A DNA stretch of 61,351 bases from Gammaproteobacteria bacterium. GTDB lineage: Bacteria; Pseudomonadota; Gammaproteobacteria; Pseudomonadales; Azotimanducaceae. The position numbers were made by a program, and so were the translations under genes. Where the stretch lies: the NCBI GenBank assembly GCA_018666555.1, contig JABIZD010000078.1:1-61351 (forward strand), in the 5' to 3' direction. Below the pieces are notes generated by a model. That model saw nothing but the letters and a program-made list of their open reading frames with translations, was not told the DNA's origin and searched no databases. Shown piece after piece: positions 1-8,286 of this stretch (positions are counted from its first letter, which is position 1; every line of letters begins with the position of its first letter).

Positions 1-62
1 CAGACCCTGTTGATAAGGTCAGCCTCTGTCCTATTTAATACTAAATTTTTATTGCTAGACAT
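1..62 (-). CDS. possible start of an unidentified gene (partial)
   Basis: An ATG on the minus strand opens a frame that runs off the window edge after about 20 codons (MSSNKNLVLNRTEADLINRV). It lies downstream of pilZ on the same strand. In Pseudomonas the gene after pilZ encodes a TatD nuclease, but this N-terminus does not look like TatD. There is no clear Shine-Dalgarno sequence. The product is not recognised, and the frame could be open by chance. Confidence 0.3.
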   Translation of the reverse strand, partial: MSSNKNLVLNRTEADLINRV

Positions 63-130
63 TTTATTACTAGCTATTTTTTATTAGCTACTTTTTACTA
101 CATGCTTTTTACTACATGCTTTTTACTACA
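54..130. repeat. degenerate short tandem repeats downstream of pilZ
   Basis: The AT-rich spacer after the pilZ stop is made of about five related units of 14-17 bp. The last three are nearly identical 14-mers (core CTTTTTACTACAT on the plus strand) and the earlier ones are more diverged. The pattern is direct; its cause, such as replication slippage, is inferred. Confidence 0.7.
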
Positions 131-482
131 TTGTTGCAGTCACTGTTTGCGATTTTTTAGACCCGGCCAGATATTTTTCAATTTTATCTTTTGCCTCATT
201 GTCCGCATCAAGGAAATTAACACCAGAGCCGGCTTTATGAGGGTTTTTAACACCACTTCTGGCCACCCAGGCTACCTTTCCAGCAATGGGGATTTTGTCC
301 ACCTCATCCAGCAATTCGAGCAATATTAACACCTCATCGTCTAGTTCATATTCCGTTAAACCTTCAAGGAAAAGCCCACCATTCAACAAAAAAGGCATGT
401 AATACTGATACAACGTTGCCGTATCCTTGATGGTTACATGAACAAGATTCTTTTTAGTCGTGTCTCGTTTTAAGTTAGGCAC
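126..482 (-). CDS. pilZ: type IV pilus protein PilZ
   Basis: A small PilZ-fold protein of 118 residues, named for its need in type IV pilus assembly in Pseudomonas and Xanthomonas. It is cytoplasmic and is known to work with the pilus regulator FimX and the ATPase PilB. The sequence lacks the RxxxR and D/NxSxxG c-di-GMP-binding motifs, as expected for this original PilZ family, which does not bind the ligand. It follows holB on the same strand, and tmk-holB-pilZ is a conserved gene order. The lysine- and threonine-rich tail is not conserved as far as I can tell. Confidence 0.85.
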   Translation of the reverse strand: MPNLKRDTTKKNLVHVTIKDTATLYQYYMPFLLNGGLFLEGLTEYELDDEVLILLELLDEVDKIPIAGKVAWVARSGVKNPHKAGSGVNFLDADNEAKDKIEKYLAGSKKSQTVTATM

Positions 483-528
483 ATGATTACCATATTGTTT
501 CGCCTCGAAAATTGTGCATGATCAACAC

Positions 529-1569
529 TCATTCTACAAGTGTTGCTGCAGCCGGTTTGTGTGCCTCTTCAAATAACAGTATCAGCAGTGATTCGAGCAA
601 CTGCAACAGATTCGGGTTTCCGGTCCCTGTTAATAATCGTCTGGCGGAAATCACCTGGTCATTCATTAACAGCAACTGCTTTACGGAAAACACCTGCACG
701 AATGCAGCAATAGACTCTTCCAGAGCCCGTGAAAGCCTGGGCCTGGCAGAATCATACAGGTAATGCCTTAGTGCTTCGGAAAAAAGCCAATAGAGTAAAT
801 CATAGATATCTAAAGGGTGCGTTTTATCCAGTGCCTGGGCTGCTGCCTTGACGGGGTTTACCCTGCCGTTTATCAACTGAATAAGCAGCTCAAGCATTTC
901 AACCTGGATCCGGCTACGTCCTTCAAGCAAAAAATGGTAAGCGCTCAGGGGGCTCCCGGCAGCCAGATGCAGAGCTGTATGCAGCTCGCCTTCATCGGTG
1001 TCAGGCAAGACCTCATTTAGCCACAGCAGCGCTTGATCCTGCTCCGGTCGCAAGGTGGGTACCTGCTGGCAGCGACTTCGTATGGTAGCAAGAAGGCCCA
1101 TTGGCATTGCACTGACCAAGATAAAGAAGGTATCGCTCGCAGGTTCCTCGAGGATTTTCAATAATGCGTTAGCCGCAGCCAGGTTCATTCGCTCCGCTGG
1201 CTCTAGTATAGCGACCTTAAGCCCGCCTTGTTGCGAAGTCTGATTTGCCCAGCTAACCAACTGCCTGATTTGATCTATCCTGATTTGCTGCGAATCCTCG
1301 GGATGAACCCAGCGAAGGTCCGAATGAGAGCCAGCCAGAACGAGTCTACAACTACTGCAGTGACCGCAGGCTACAGCACCTTTTTGTCTGCAGAGTAGAG
1401 CAAATGCCAATGATTTAGCCAGATGAACCTTACCAATACCGGCTGGGCCACCGACCAGCAAACTGTGCGCCAGACCCTCGGTAATTTTCAGGTGAACCAG
1501 CTTGGCCTGCAATTCCTGGTACCAGGGAAGCGGCTCTCTATTTTCAACAAAGGCCTCAACTGGCATCAT
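529..1569 (-). CDS. holB: DNA polymerase III subunit delta prime
   Basis: The delta prime subunit of the clamp loader, which helps load the beta sliding clamp onto primed DNA. The 346-residue protein has the AAA+ fold, a four-cysteine zinc module (C-x8-C-x2-C-x2-C, roughly residues 60-75) and a P-loop-like GGPAGIGKV. Delta prime does not hydrolyse ATP, so the missing Thr/Ser after the lysine is normal. The later SRC-like motif (IRSRCQQV) is the arginine-finger region. It overlaps the tmk 3' end by 14 bases, which implies coupled translation, and pilZ follows. Confidence 0.93.
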   Translation of the reverse strand: MMPVEAFVENREPLPWYQELQAKLVHLKITEGLAHSLLVGGPAGIGKVHLAKSLAFALLCRQKGAVACGHCSSCRLVLAGSHSDLRWVHPEDSQQIRIDQIRQLVSWANQTSQQGGLKVAILEPAERMNLAAANALLKILEEPASDTFFILVSAMPMGLLATIRSRCQQVPTLRPEQDQALLWLNEVLPDTDEGELHTALHLAAGSPLSAYHFLLEGRSRIQVEMLELLIQLINGRVNPVKAAAQALDKTHPLDIYDLLYWLFSEALRHYLYDSARPRLSRALEESIAAFVQVFSVKQLLLMNDQVISARRLLTGTGNPNLLQLLESLLILLFEEAHKPAAATLVE

Positions 1570-2188
1570 TCACTCCCATAGTCGCCAGCCAAACCCTGAT
1601 TTGTGCCTGAACTTCCTGCAGTGGAGGGGCAGCGCTGATTACTGTGGTTCGCGTTGACTGCCCTGCCCGTTCAAGAAAAGTCGATCTGACCCGATCGAAG
1701 AAAGCCACATTTTCAGATTCAAATCGATCTTTTTCTCCGACGTTAGCGGCTCGATTCAAGCCCTCTGCAACATCCAGATCAAGTAGTAAAGTGTAATCAG
1801 GGCGAAATCCATCTAATGTCAGCGCTTCTACAGCAGCGATTAGCTGCATCGATAATTGCCTTCCCCCGCCTTGATAAGCGTAGGTCGAATCAGTAAACCG
1901 GTCGCAGACAACCCAAGATCCTTTATCCAGCGCGGGTTTAATTACTTCATAAACGTGTTGGGCCCTGGCTGCGAACAACAAGCTCAATTCAGCCACAGGT
2001 GATAAATCAAGGACTCTTTTGTCAAGCAGGATTTCACGAATCCGCTCACCACAAAAAGTGCCGCCAGGCTCCCGTGTGGTCACGGTGGGAATGTGATTAC
2101 GTTCAAGCAAGTCACAGATAAAATCCATATTTGATGACTTGCCAACCCCTTCTACCCCTTCAACTGTCAGGAATTTACCCTTAGTCAA
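1556..2188 (-). CDS. tmk: thymidylate kinase
   Basis: Phosphorylates dTMP to dTDP with ATP, an essential step in dTTP synthesis in the cytoplasm. At 210 residues it has the usual length. The P-loop is EGVEGVGKSS near the N-terminus, followed by the TREPGGT substrate motif and the DRFTDSTYAYQGGGR segment typical of Tmk. It sits between mltG (15-base gap) and holB (overlap) in the conserved mltG-tmk-holB-pilZ order. Confidence 0.95.
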   Translation of the reverse strand: MTKGKFLTVEGVEGVGKSSNMDFICDLLERNHIPTVTTREPGGTFCGERIREILLDKRVLDLSPVAELSLLFAARAQHVYEVIKPALDKGSWVVCDRFTDSTYAYQGGGRQLSMQLIAAVEALTLDGFRPDYTLLLDLDVAEGLNRAANVGEKDRFESENVAFFDRVRSTFLERAGQSTRTTVISAAPPLQEVQAQIRVWLATMGVNDAS

Positions 2189-2203
2189 AATTCCTCCTCA
2201 TCT

Positions 2204-3208
2204 TCAGTTGTTGATCTGGTATCGTCGTACCGCTCGATTGTGGGCTTTTAAGGTCATAGAAAACTCACTCGAACCATCACCCCGGGCAACAAAATACAGG
2301 AAATCTACCTGGGCCGGATTCATAACCGAATCAATCGAAGACTTTCCAGGCATGCAGATTGGTGTGGGTGGTAGTCCCTTGCGTACGTATGTATTGTGTG
2401 CAGTATCACCTATAAGGTCCGCTCTCACCAAATTGCCATCAAATTTGTCACCCATCCCATATATAACGGTCGGATCTGATTGCAAGCGCATGCCCTGCCG
2501 TAATCGATTGAGGAACACCGCTGCAATCTTGTTGCGATCAGAGGAATGGCCTGATTCTTTTTCTACCATCGACGCAAGAATCAAGACCTCGTAGCGATCT
2601 AATTGCGTATCTTCATGGTGTTGTACTCCGGCTGCCTGCAGTTGTCGCAGCATGGCCCTATGCGCACGCCGTAATATCTCCAGGTCAGAGTCTCCCGCCG
2701 AATAAAAATAGGTATCCGGGAAAAACCAACCTTCTGGGCTTGTTTGCGTAACTGATCCAGCATGTCCGACTCGTTGCATCACCTCTTGACCCGTCAATAC
2801 TGCCGAATCCTGGCCGATATGCTGCTGTTCACTTAAATGGGCCCGCCATTGAGAAAACGTCCAGCCTTCGACAAAGGTAACGGCTCTCTGAATGGTGACG
2901 CCTTTTCGCAAAAGCATTAGTAATTCCAGCGAATTAAGTTCACTGTGAACGGCATACTCTCCAGCTAGAATAGGACCTTGATATGACGTGACCCGAGCCA
3001 GAAGCAAAAACAACCAACTCGGTATCTGCAGATGAGTCTCGTTTAAGGTTCGAGCAAGGCCGTACAAGGTGGTTCCAGGGGAAACTAGAAACGACGCTGT
3101 ATTACTGAAGTCCAGTGGCCTGTAAGCAGCCCTTGCCACTCCCAGGACAGTGAGGGAGAACACCACCACAATAACGAGGAGGAATCGATATGTTTTCGAT
3201 TTATTCAT
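2204..3208 (-). CDS. mltG: endolytic murein transglycosylase MltG
   Basis: Membrane-anchored YceG-family lytic transglycosylase that cuts nascent peptidoglycan strands and so sets glycan chain length. One N-terminal membrane helix (about residues 8-25) is followed by a LysM-like region and the catalytic domain, with the active-site glutamate in ASMVEKESG and the LQSDPTVIYG motif. I chose the ATG at 3208, preceded by GAGG, which gives 334 residues, close to E. coli MltG. The frame stays open upstream to 3259. Only 23 bases separate it from fabF; the pabC gene that often lies between them is missing. Confidence 0.9.
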   Translation of the reverse strand: MNKSKTYRFLLVIVVVFSLTVLGVARAAYRPLDFSNTASFLVSPGTTLYGLARTLNETHLQIPSWLFLLLARVTSYQGPILAGEYAVHSELNSLELLMLLRKGVTIQRAVTFVEGWTFSQWRAHLSEQQHIGQDSAVLTGQEVMQRVGHAGSVTQTSPEGWFFPDTYFYSAGDSDLEILRRAHRAMLRQLQAAGVQHHEDTQLDRYEVLILASMVEKESGHSSDRNKIAAVFLNRLRQGMRLQSDPTVIYGMGDKFDGNLVRADLIGDTAHNTYVRKGLPPTPICMPGKSSIDSVMNPAQVDFLYFVARGDGSSEFSMTLKAHNRAVRRYQINN

Positions 3209-3282
3209 GAGCCTCAGACTAAGATAGATACAGGACCCCATCATACTGCAAGCCAGCATCCCAAGAACGATAAACGATAAAT

Positions 3283-4524
3283 TTAACCCGGCTTTTTGAA
3301 GATCAGCGAACCGTTAGTGCCGCCGAACCCAAACGAGTTGCTCAAGGCATAATCGATCTCTACTTCCTGCGCATGGTGGGGCACGTAATCCAGGTCGCAA
3401 CCCTCACCTGGATGGTCAAGGTTTATGGTAGGAGGCGCAACATTATCACCGAGCGCCAAAATCGATATAACTGCTTCTATAGCGCCTGCTGCACCAAGAG
3501 CGTGCCCGATCATCGACTTGGTAGAACTGATCTTAATAGCACTCGAATACGGGCCAAATAACTGCTTTATCGCCATGGTTTCTGCAATATCACCCAGTGG
3601 GGTCGATGTTCCATGGGCATTGATATAGCCAATCTCTGATGGATTTAATTGCGCATCCTGCAAAGCATTGCGCATCGCACGCATAGCCCCATCCCCGTTT
3701 TCAGCCGGAGAAGTCATATGACTGGCATCTGCAGACATACCAAAGCCGACAATTTCACAATAGATGTTCGCGCCTCTGCTACGAGCAGCCTCATATTCTT
3801 CGAGAACCAACACTGCCGCACCATCGCTCAGCACAAAACCGTCGCGGTCCTTGTCCCATGGTCGGCTAGCTGCCTGGCAATCATCGTTTCTGGTCGATAG
3901 CGCCCTCATCGACGCGAATCCTGCCAGCGTCGTTGGGGCAGTCGACTTCTCTGCTCCTCCTGCCAGCATCACGTCTGCGTCGCCGTAGGAGATCATTCTT
4001 GCAGCCAGACCGATATTATGAGCACCGGTTGTACATGCCGTAGTCACAGCGATATTAGGGCCTTGCAAGCCATATTTTATGGATAGGTGACCGGATATCA
4101 TATTAATAATGCTGGACGGAACAAAGAAAGGAGACACTTTAGCCGGACCTCGCTTCAGCAGAACTTCATGGCAGGTTTCGATGGTAATAATACCGCCTAT
4201 ACCCGAACCGACTGCCACGCCGGCCCTGTGCCTATTCTGATCGGTAATCTCAATACCCGAGTCGACCATAGCTTGTATTCCGGCGACCATTCCATACTGA
4301 ATGAACCCATCCATACGCCTGGCCTCTTTGCGGGGCAAATAGGCATCCAGATCGAAATCAGGCACAGCACCACCAAACCGAACTGAATAATCTTCAGCAT
4401 CAAATGCTGAAATCGGGGCGATACCACTCTTTGAAGCTAGCAGACCTGACCAGGTTGACTGTACCGAGGACCCCAAACAAGTCAACATCCCAAGACCGGT
4501 TACAACTACTCTGCGCTTAGCCAC
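3283..4524 (-). CDS. fabF: beta-ketoacyl-ACP synthase II
   Basis: Condenses malonyl-ACP with acyl-ACP in fatty-acid chain elongation. The 413-residue protein has the full Cys-His-His catalytic triad: Cys164 in TACTTGAH, His304 in [11 protein letters not shown] and His341 in [14 protein letters not shown]. The C-terminal [13 protein letters not shown] motif is intact. It follows acpP, from which it is separated by a probable terminator that may lower its expression relative to acpP. Confidence 0.96.
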   Translation of the reverse strand: MAKRRVVVTGLGMLTCLGSSVQSTWSGLLASKSGIAPISAFDAEDYSVRFGGAVPDFDLDAYLPRKEARRMDGFIQYGMVAGIQAMVDSGIEITDQNRHRAGVAVGSGIGGIITIETCHEVLLKRGPAKVSPFFVPSSIINMISGHLSIKYGLQGPNIAVTTACTTGAHNIGLAARMISYGDADVMLAGGAEKSTAPTTLAGFASMRALSTRNDDCQAASRPWDKDRDGFVLSDGAAVLVLEEYEAARSRGANIYCEIVGFGMSADASHMTSPAENGDGAMRAMRNALQDAQLNPSEIGYINAHGTSTPLGDIAETMAIKQLFGPYSSAIKISSTKSMIGHALGAAGAIEAVISILALGDNVAPPTINLDHPGEGCDLDYVPHHAQEVEIDYALSNSFGFGGTNGSLIFKKPG

Positions 4525-4575
4525 ACATCAATTCCTCAGAGAATTTCGACAGTACTTCAATTATGTCAACACGAC

Positions 4576-4610
4576 ATAAAACGGCCGCAGATGGAAGATC
4601 CAATGCGGCC
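4576..4610 (-). terminator. terminator-like hairpin between acpP and fabF
   Basis: Read on the minus strand, GGCCGCA and TGCGGCC form a 7-bp GC-rich stem around a 14-base loop, followed directly by GTTTTAT. This resembles an intrinsic terminator or attenuator after acpP. ACP is needed in far larger amounts than FabF, so partial termination here would make sense (inference). Confidence 0.6.
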
Positions 4611-4631
4611 TGCTTCTGTGGAGAATTTAGT

Positions 4632-4865
4632 TTAAGTATGCGCTTCTATATAATCTACAGCTTCCTTTACGGTCGTGATTTTCTCAGCTTCCTCATCTGG
4701 AATTTCTGTTTCAAATTCCTCTTCGAGCGCCATGACCAGTTCCACTGTGTCGAGAGAATCAGCACCCAGGTCTTCTACAAAGGATGCCTCGGAAGTGACT
4801 TCATCCTCCTTTACTCCTAATTGTTCGCATACTAGTTTAGTTACTCTTTCAACTATTGTACTCAT
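4632..4865 (-). CDS. acpP: acyl carrier protein
   Basis: Carries growing acyl chains on a 4'-phosphopantetheine arm for fatty-acid and lipid A synthesis. It is a 77-residue acidic protein with the invariant DSL motif ([11 protein letters not shown]); Ser37 is the attachment site. It lies in the conserved fabD-fabG-acpP-fabF order. A strong AGGAG lies 11 bases before the ATG. Confidence 0.97.
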   Translation of the reverse strand: MSTIVERVTKLVCEQLGVKEDEVTSEASFVEDLGADSLDTVELVMALEEEFETEIPDEEAEKITTVKEAVDYIEAHT

Positions 4866-4905
4866 ATTAAGGTACTCTCCTACAGATTTTTAATCACACC
4901 TGGTC

Positions 4906-4934
4906 AGTTTAATGAATTGCCAGCCTGCTTCCAA
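4906..4934 (-). promoter_or_regulatory. candidate promoter upstream of acpP
   Basis: On the minus strand TTGGAA and TAAACT are spaced by 17 bases within the 123-base fabG-acpP gap. Each hexamer matches four of six sigma-70 consensus positions. A separate acpP promoter is common in this cluster, but this match is only moderate. Confidence 0.35.
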
Positions 4935-4988
4935 GTTTATTTACCACTATCAACTTAAGGCAGAATGACATACTTGGGTAGTTCACAC

Positions 4989-5708
4989 TTAACCCATATA
5001 CAGGCCGCCATTAATGTGAATCGTCTCACCATTAATGTATGCCGCTTGCTCACTAGCTAGGTAATCCACAAGGCTGGCGACTTCCTCTGGATTACCAAGG
5101 CGCCCTGCGGGCACTCGCTCTAATAATTTTGTCTGCTGTGACTCAGCTAATTTTTTCGTCATATCGGTATCGATGAAACCCGGCGCCACTGCATTAACCG
5201 TAATGTTACGGCTAGCTACCTCTGCCGCTAAGGCTCTACAGAAGCCTTCCATGCCTGCTTTGGCAGCGGCATAATTGATCTGGCCAGGATTCCCCATGCT
5301 GCCAACAACGGAGCTGATGTTAATAATTCTCCCCCACCTGGCTTTGGTCATTCCGCGAAGCAAACCTTTGGAAAGATGAAACACGCTGGAAAGATTAGTA
5401 TCGATCACGCTCTGCCATTCTTCCGCCTTCATTCGCAAGGCGATATTATCTTGTGTAATTCCAGCATTATTAATCAGGATTGTCGGCACAAGTTGCTGCT
5501 GCTTGAGCTCATCGAGAAAATCATTGATGGTTTGCTGCGAACTAATATCCAGGACGCAACCTCTACCACCTACTCCCAACAGCTCAGTCACTGCATCAGC
5601 GCCTGGCTGAGTTGTCGCTGTACCTAAAACTTCATGCCCGCTAGCAATCAACCGCTGGGCGATTGCTTTGCCTATACCCCTGGATGCGCCAGTCACTAAA
5701 GCTAGCAT
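4989..5708 (-). CDS. fabG: 3-oxoacyl-ACP reductase
   Basis: NADPH-dependent reduction of 3-oxoacyl-ACP in fatty-acid elongation. This 239-residue short-chain dehydrogenase has TGASRGIG near the N-terminus, NNAG, and the Ser-Tyr-Lys active site (INISS ... YAAAK). The N-terminus is only about four residues ahead of the nucleotide-binding strand, slightly shorter than E. coli FabG. Its ATG overlaps the fabD stop (TGATG), so the two are probably translationally coupled. Confidence 0.95.
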   Translation of the reverse strand: MLALVTGASRGIGKAIAQRLIASGHEVLGTATTQPGADAVTELLGVGGRGCVLDISSQQTINDFLDELKQQQLVPTILINNAGITQDNIALRMKAEEWQSVIDTNLSSVFHLSKGLLRGMTKARWGRIINISSVVGSMGNPGQINYAAAKAGMEGFCRALAAEVASRNITVNAVAPGFIDTDMTKKLAESQQTKLLERVPAGRLGNPEEVASLVDYLASEQAAYINGETIHINGGLYMG

Positions 5709-6625
5709 CAGAGCCCTTCCTGAAGCGTTAAGATATCGGCTTCAGATGCCAGGTTATGTGTCTTTAAATCTCTTGAGATTCGACGACTGAGGCCGGTAAG
5801 CACCTTCCCTGGTCCACACTCGATCATGCTTGCAACACCCAATGCAATCATCTCCTGGACACATTCGGTCCAACGTACCGCTGCGTACATCTGCTTGACA
5901 AGATTTTGTTTTATATCCGCAGGATCAGCACAAACTCGAGCGGAAACGTTCTGAATAACGGGAATCTGTGGCACCGCAAATTCGATACAATTTAATGCCT
6001 CTTGCAGTCGCTCTGCAGCAGGCGCCATTAATGAACAATGAAAAGGCGCGCTTACTGGCAGTACAACAACTCGTTTGGCGCCAGCCTGCTTACATGCTTC
6101 TGCTGCGACTGCAACTGCTTCATTACTTCCTGAGATGACAACTTGCCCGGGTGCATTAAAATTAGCGGCTTCAACGGTGCCGCTATCAACCTGTCGACAG
6201 ATTTCAGCTATTTGGTCATCGTCGAGGCCCATGATAACTGTCATGCCGCCTTCGCCAACGGGAACAGCAGACTGCATTAGCTGACCACGCAGACGAACAA
6301 GGCTCACAGCATCCTGGAGGGTTAATACGTCACTGGCCACCAATGCAGCATATTCACCAAGGCTATGCCCGGCCAGATAATCGGCTGTTCCACCGGTGTT
6401 TTGCCATAGCCGCCAAAGAGCAACTGAAGCGGTCAATAACGCAGGTTGGGTATACTCAGTCTGGTTCAACTGAGTTTCGGGACCATCCTGTATCAAGCCC
6501 CATAAATCGTAATCGAGCACCTCAGAGGCTGAATTAAAGGTCTCCGCAACGGCCTGCTTCGATTCAAGCAGCATGCCGACTCGCTGCGAGCCTTGACCCG
6601 GAAACACAAAAGCTGTCATGTTCAT
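5708..6625 (-). CDS. fabD: malonyl-CoA:ACP transacylase
   Basis: Transfers malonyl from CoA to ACP, supplying the extender unit for fatty-acid synthesis. The 305-residue protein starts with FVFPGQGSQ and has the nucleophile serine in GHSLGEYAAL, with the histidine in PVSAPFHCSLM. The start is uncertain: ATG at 6625, or two codons later at 6619, with no good Shine-Dalgarno for either. Both lie beside a 20-bp tandem duplication. Upstream comes rpmF rather than the usual fabH and plsX. Confidence 0.94.
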   Translation of the reverse strand: MNMTAFVFPGQGSQRVGMLLESKQAVAETFNSASEVLDYDLWGLIQDGPETQLNQTEYTQPALLTASVALWRLWQNTGGTADYLAGHSLGEYAALVASDVLTLQDAVSLVRLRGQLMQSAVPVGEGGMTVIMGLDDDQIAEICRQVDSGTVEAANFNAPGQVVISGSNEAVAVAAEACKQAGAKRVVVLPVSAPFHCSLMAPAAERLQEALNCIEFAVPQIPVIQNVSARVCADPADIKQNLVKQMYAAVRWTECVQEMIALGVASMIECGPGKVLTGLSRRISRDLKTHNLASEADILTLQEGL

Positions 6626-6660
6626 GAGTAAGTATTCATTTTCATGAGTAAGTATTCAGC
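6621..6660. repeat. 20-bp tandem duplication at the fabD start
   Basis: Two adjacent 20-bp units share 18 identical bases (TTCATGAGTAAGTATTCA on the plus strand). The fabD start codon lies in the first copy. The second copy carries an out-of-frame ATG that opens a 7-codon frame whose TGA overlaps the fabD ATG. Just upstream, a 9-bp sequence TTTATCTGG is also repeated at 6689 and 6699. Confidence 0.8.
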
Positions 6661-6722
6661 GGCTCAGATAACAGCTGTGTGAGCCATCTTTATCTGGGTT
6701 TATCTGGCCCACCTTCAATACT

Positions 6723-6908
6723 CTATTCTTCGGTATCTTTTGCGTGTACCACTTTGGACCCTTTATAGAATCCATCAGCAGAAACATGGTGGCGTCGATG
6801 TGTTTCACCAGTGGTAGGGTCTTCTGAAAGGGTTGGCCCCTTCAGCGAATCATGCGACCTGCGCATACCTCGGCGAGCACGCGTCACCTTACTTTTTTGA
6901 ACCGCCAT
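6723..6908 (-). CDS. rpmF: 50S ribosomal protein L32
   Basis: Small basic protein (61 residues) of the large ribosomal subunit. The N-terminus [20 protein letters not shown] and the [15 protein letters not shown] segment are diagnostic. It follows yceD with a 3-base gap, the standard yceD-rpmF pairing. The plsX gene, which normally follows rpmF, is not present here. Confidence 0.96.
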   Translation of the reverse strand: MAVQKSKVTRARRGMRRSHDSLKGPTLSEDPTTGETHRRHHVSADGFYKGSKVVHAKDTEE

Positions 6909-6911
6909 GGG

Positions 6912-7541
6912 TTACTCCTTAACTAATCCGGTTATTTTCTTTAGGTCTGCGAAAGGATGGTGTCGATCCCCTTTAACATCCAATTGCCGATTACCTTCCT
7001 GTTCGGTTGCTTCCAGTTCAGAAGAATTAACGTCGTCTTTCCCGTTTTTCACTGAGGTGTTTTCTCCTGATGCTGGAATCAGGTCATTATCAGTGCAGCT
7101 ACTATGTTTGGGTGACATCGGCAACTCTAAAATCAGACTGTCCTCAAGCAGTTCAACTAAATCCAGATAATCGCTGGACTCTACTTGCCCATCCTCATTT
7201 TCATCCAATCCATCCATTTCCTCGTCTGTGCGAACAATAGTGGTCATGACAGATGAAATCAACTCCAAGCGCACAGCTTGCAAGCAGCGTTGGCAGGGTA
7301 CTTCAAGATACCACTTAGCCCAGCCTTTCACCTTGGATCTGGCGTCATCGCCCCGATAAAACTCAAGTTGAGCGGTAACGCTATTTTTCGCTTCCAGCCT
7401 TAAACCTGCCTCCTGCCCCTGCTCCAGCACAATCGCATTGAGACGTATAAATGAGCTCAGGTCTATACTACCTGTCAAAATCGTTTGCTTCGCCACTAAA
7501 TTAGCGAAGCGTACGCGCTTTGGCAGTGGCTCTGATAACAT
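6912..7541 (-). CDS. yceD: YceD family (DUF177) protein
   Basis: A conserved protein nearly always encoded before rpmF. It has been linked to 23S rRNA accumulation, but its biochemical role is not settled. The family's Cys pair is present (PCQRC), as are the acidic stretch and the C-terminal HHPFADLKKI motif. At 209 residues it is longer than the usual 170 or so because of an extra hydrophilic linker of about 35 residues before the C-terminal motif. It is transcribed away from maf, from a 61-base gap. Confidence 0.88.
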   Translation of the reverse strand: MLSEPLPKRVRFANLVAKQTILTGSIDLSSFIRLNAIVLEQGQEAGLRLEAKNSVTAQLEFYRGDDARSKVKGWAKWYLEVPCQRCLQAVRLELISSVMTTIVRTDEEMDGLDENEDGQVESSDYLDLVELLEDSLILELPMSPKHSSCTDNDLIPASGENTSVKNGKDDVNSSELEATEQEGNRQLDVKGDRHHPFADLKKITGLVKE

Positions 7542-7626
7542 AACGGGCGCATCTTAGGCAGGTTAATCGCCCCTGTCAAAGTAAAATTGAGTTAATCTAA
7601 ACGTGATGCTACCGTTAAATCCGACT

Positions 7627-8235
7627 ATGACAGCGCAATTCATACTAGCATCCACCTCTCCTTATCGAGCTAAATTACTCGACTTGGTTCATATTCCCTA
7701 TAAAACGGTTTCTCCTGAGTATGATGAACTGCCGCTGGCAGGAGAATCTCCGCAGGACAGATCCAACCGCCACGCAGAAGGCAAGGCAAAGAGTGTCGCT
7801 ACAATGAACAGCGAATTAGTCCCCTCAGAGTGCATCGTTATCGGTTCAGATCAGGTCGCCTTTATGGAACAAACGATGTTCGGAAAACCTTTAACTCAGC
7901 AAGCCGCAATCAATCAGCTAACGTCGGCATCCGGTCAATGGCTGGCTTTTGTTACTGCGATCTGTCTTTATCGTGACCAGCAGCTCATCTGGCAAGGCCA
8001 GGACCGATACGACATCAAATTCAGACAGCTCTCCAGTAAAAAAATTAGATGGTATGTAGATCAAGATCGCCCTTTAGACTGCGCCGGCAGCATCAAGGCG
8101 GAAGGACTCGGTCTTAGCCTGATTGAACAAATGCAAGGGCGAGACATCAATACGCTCTACGGATTACCTGTTCTACTGCTGTTGGATGCTCTGGAAGAGC
8201 TTGGTATAGAGCTAGAGGATCTGTCGCAGGGCTGA
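7627..8235 (+). CDS. Maf family nucleotide pyrophosphatase
   Basis: House-cleaning enzyme that hydrolyses non-canonical nucleoside triphosphates to monophosphates. Maf motifs are visible: ILASTSPYR at the N-terminus, RHAEGKA, IVIGSDQVA and GSIKAEGLG. The YceF subfamily (m7GTP pyrophosphatase) is most likely, given the position next to yceD-rpmF. I chose the ATG at 7627, four residues before the ILAS strand. Open frame extends to GTG 7603 and ATG 7606, so those starts are possible. Confidence 0.88.
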   Translation: MTAQFILASTSPYRAKLLDLVHIPYKTVSPEYDELPLAGESPQDRSNRHAEGKAKSVATMNSELVPSECIVIGSDQVAFMEQTMFGKPLTQQAAINQLTSASGQWLAFVTAICLYRDQQLIWQGQDRYDIKFRQLSSKKIRWYVDQDRPLDCAGSIKAEGLGLSLIEQMQGRDINTLYGLPVLLLLDALEELGIELEDLSQG

Positions 8236-8286
8236 TTGCTTAGCACAGGTCAGCAGATCATACTATTTACAGAAACCCGGAGGGAC

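Noticed and set aside
1433-1460. HolB P-loop lacking Thr/Ser as a sign of damage
   Set aside because: The delta prime clamp-loader subunit does not hydrolyse ATP and degenerate P-loops are normal in it.
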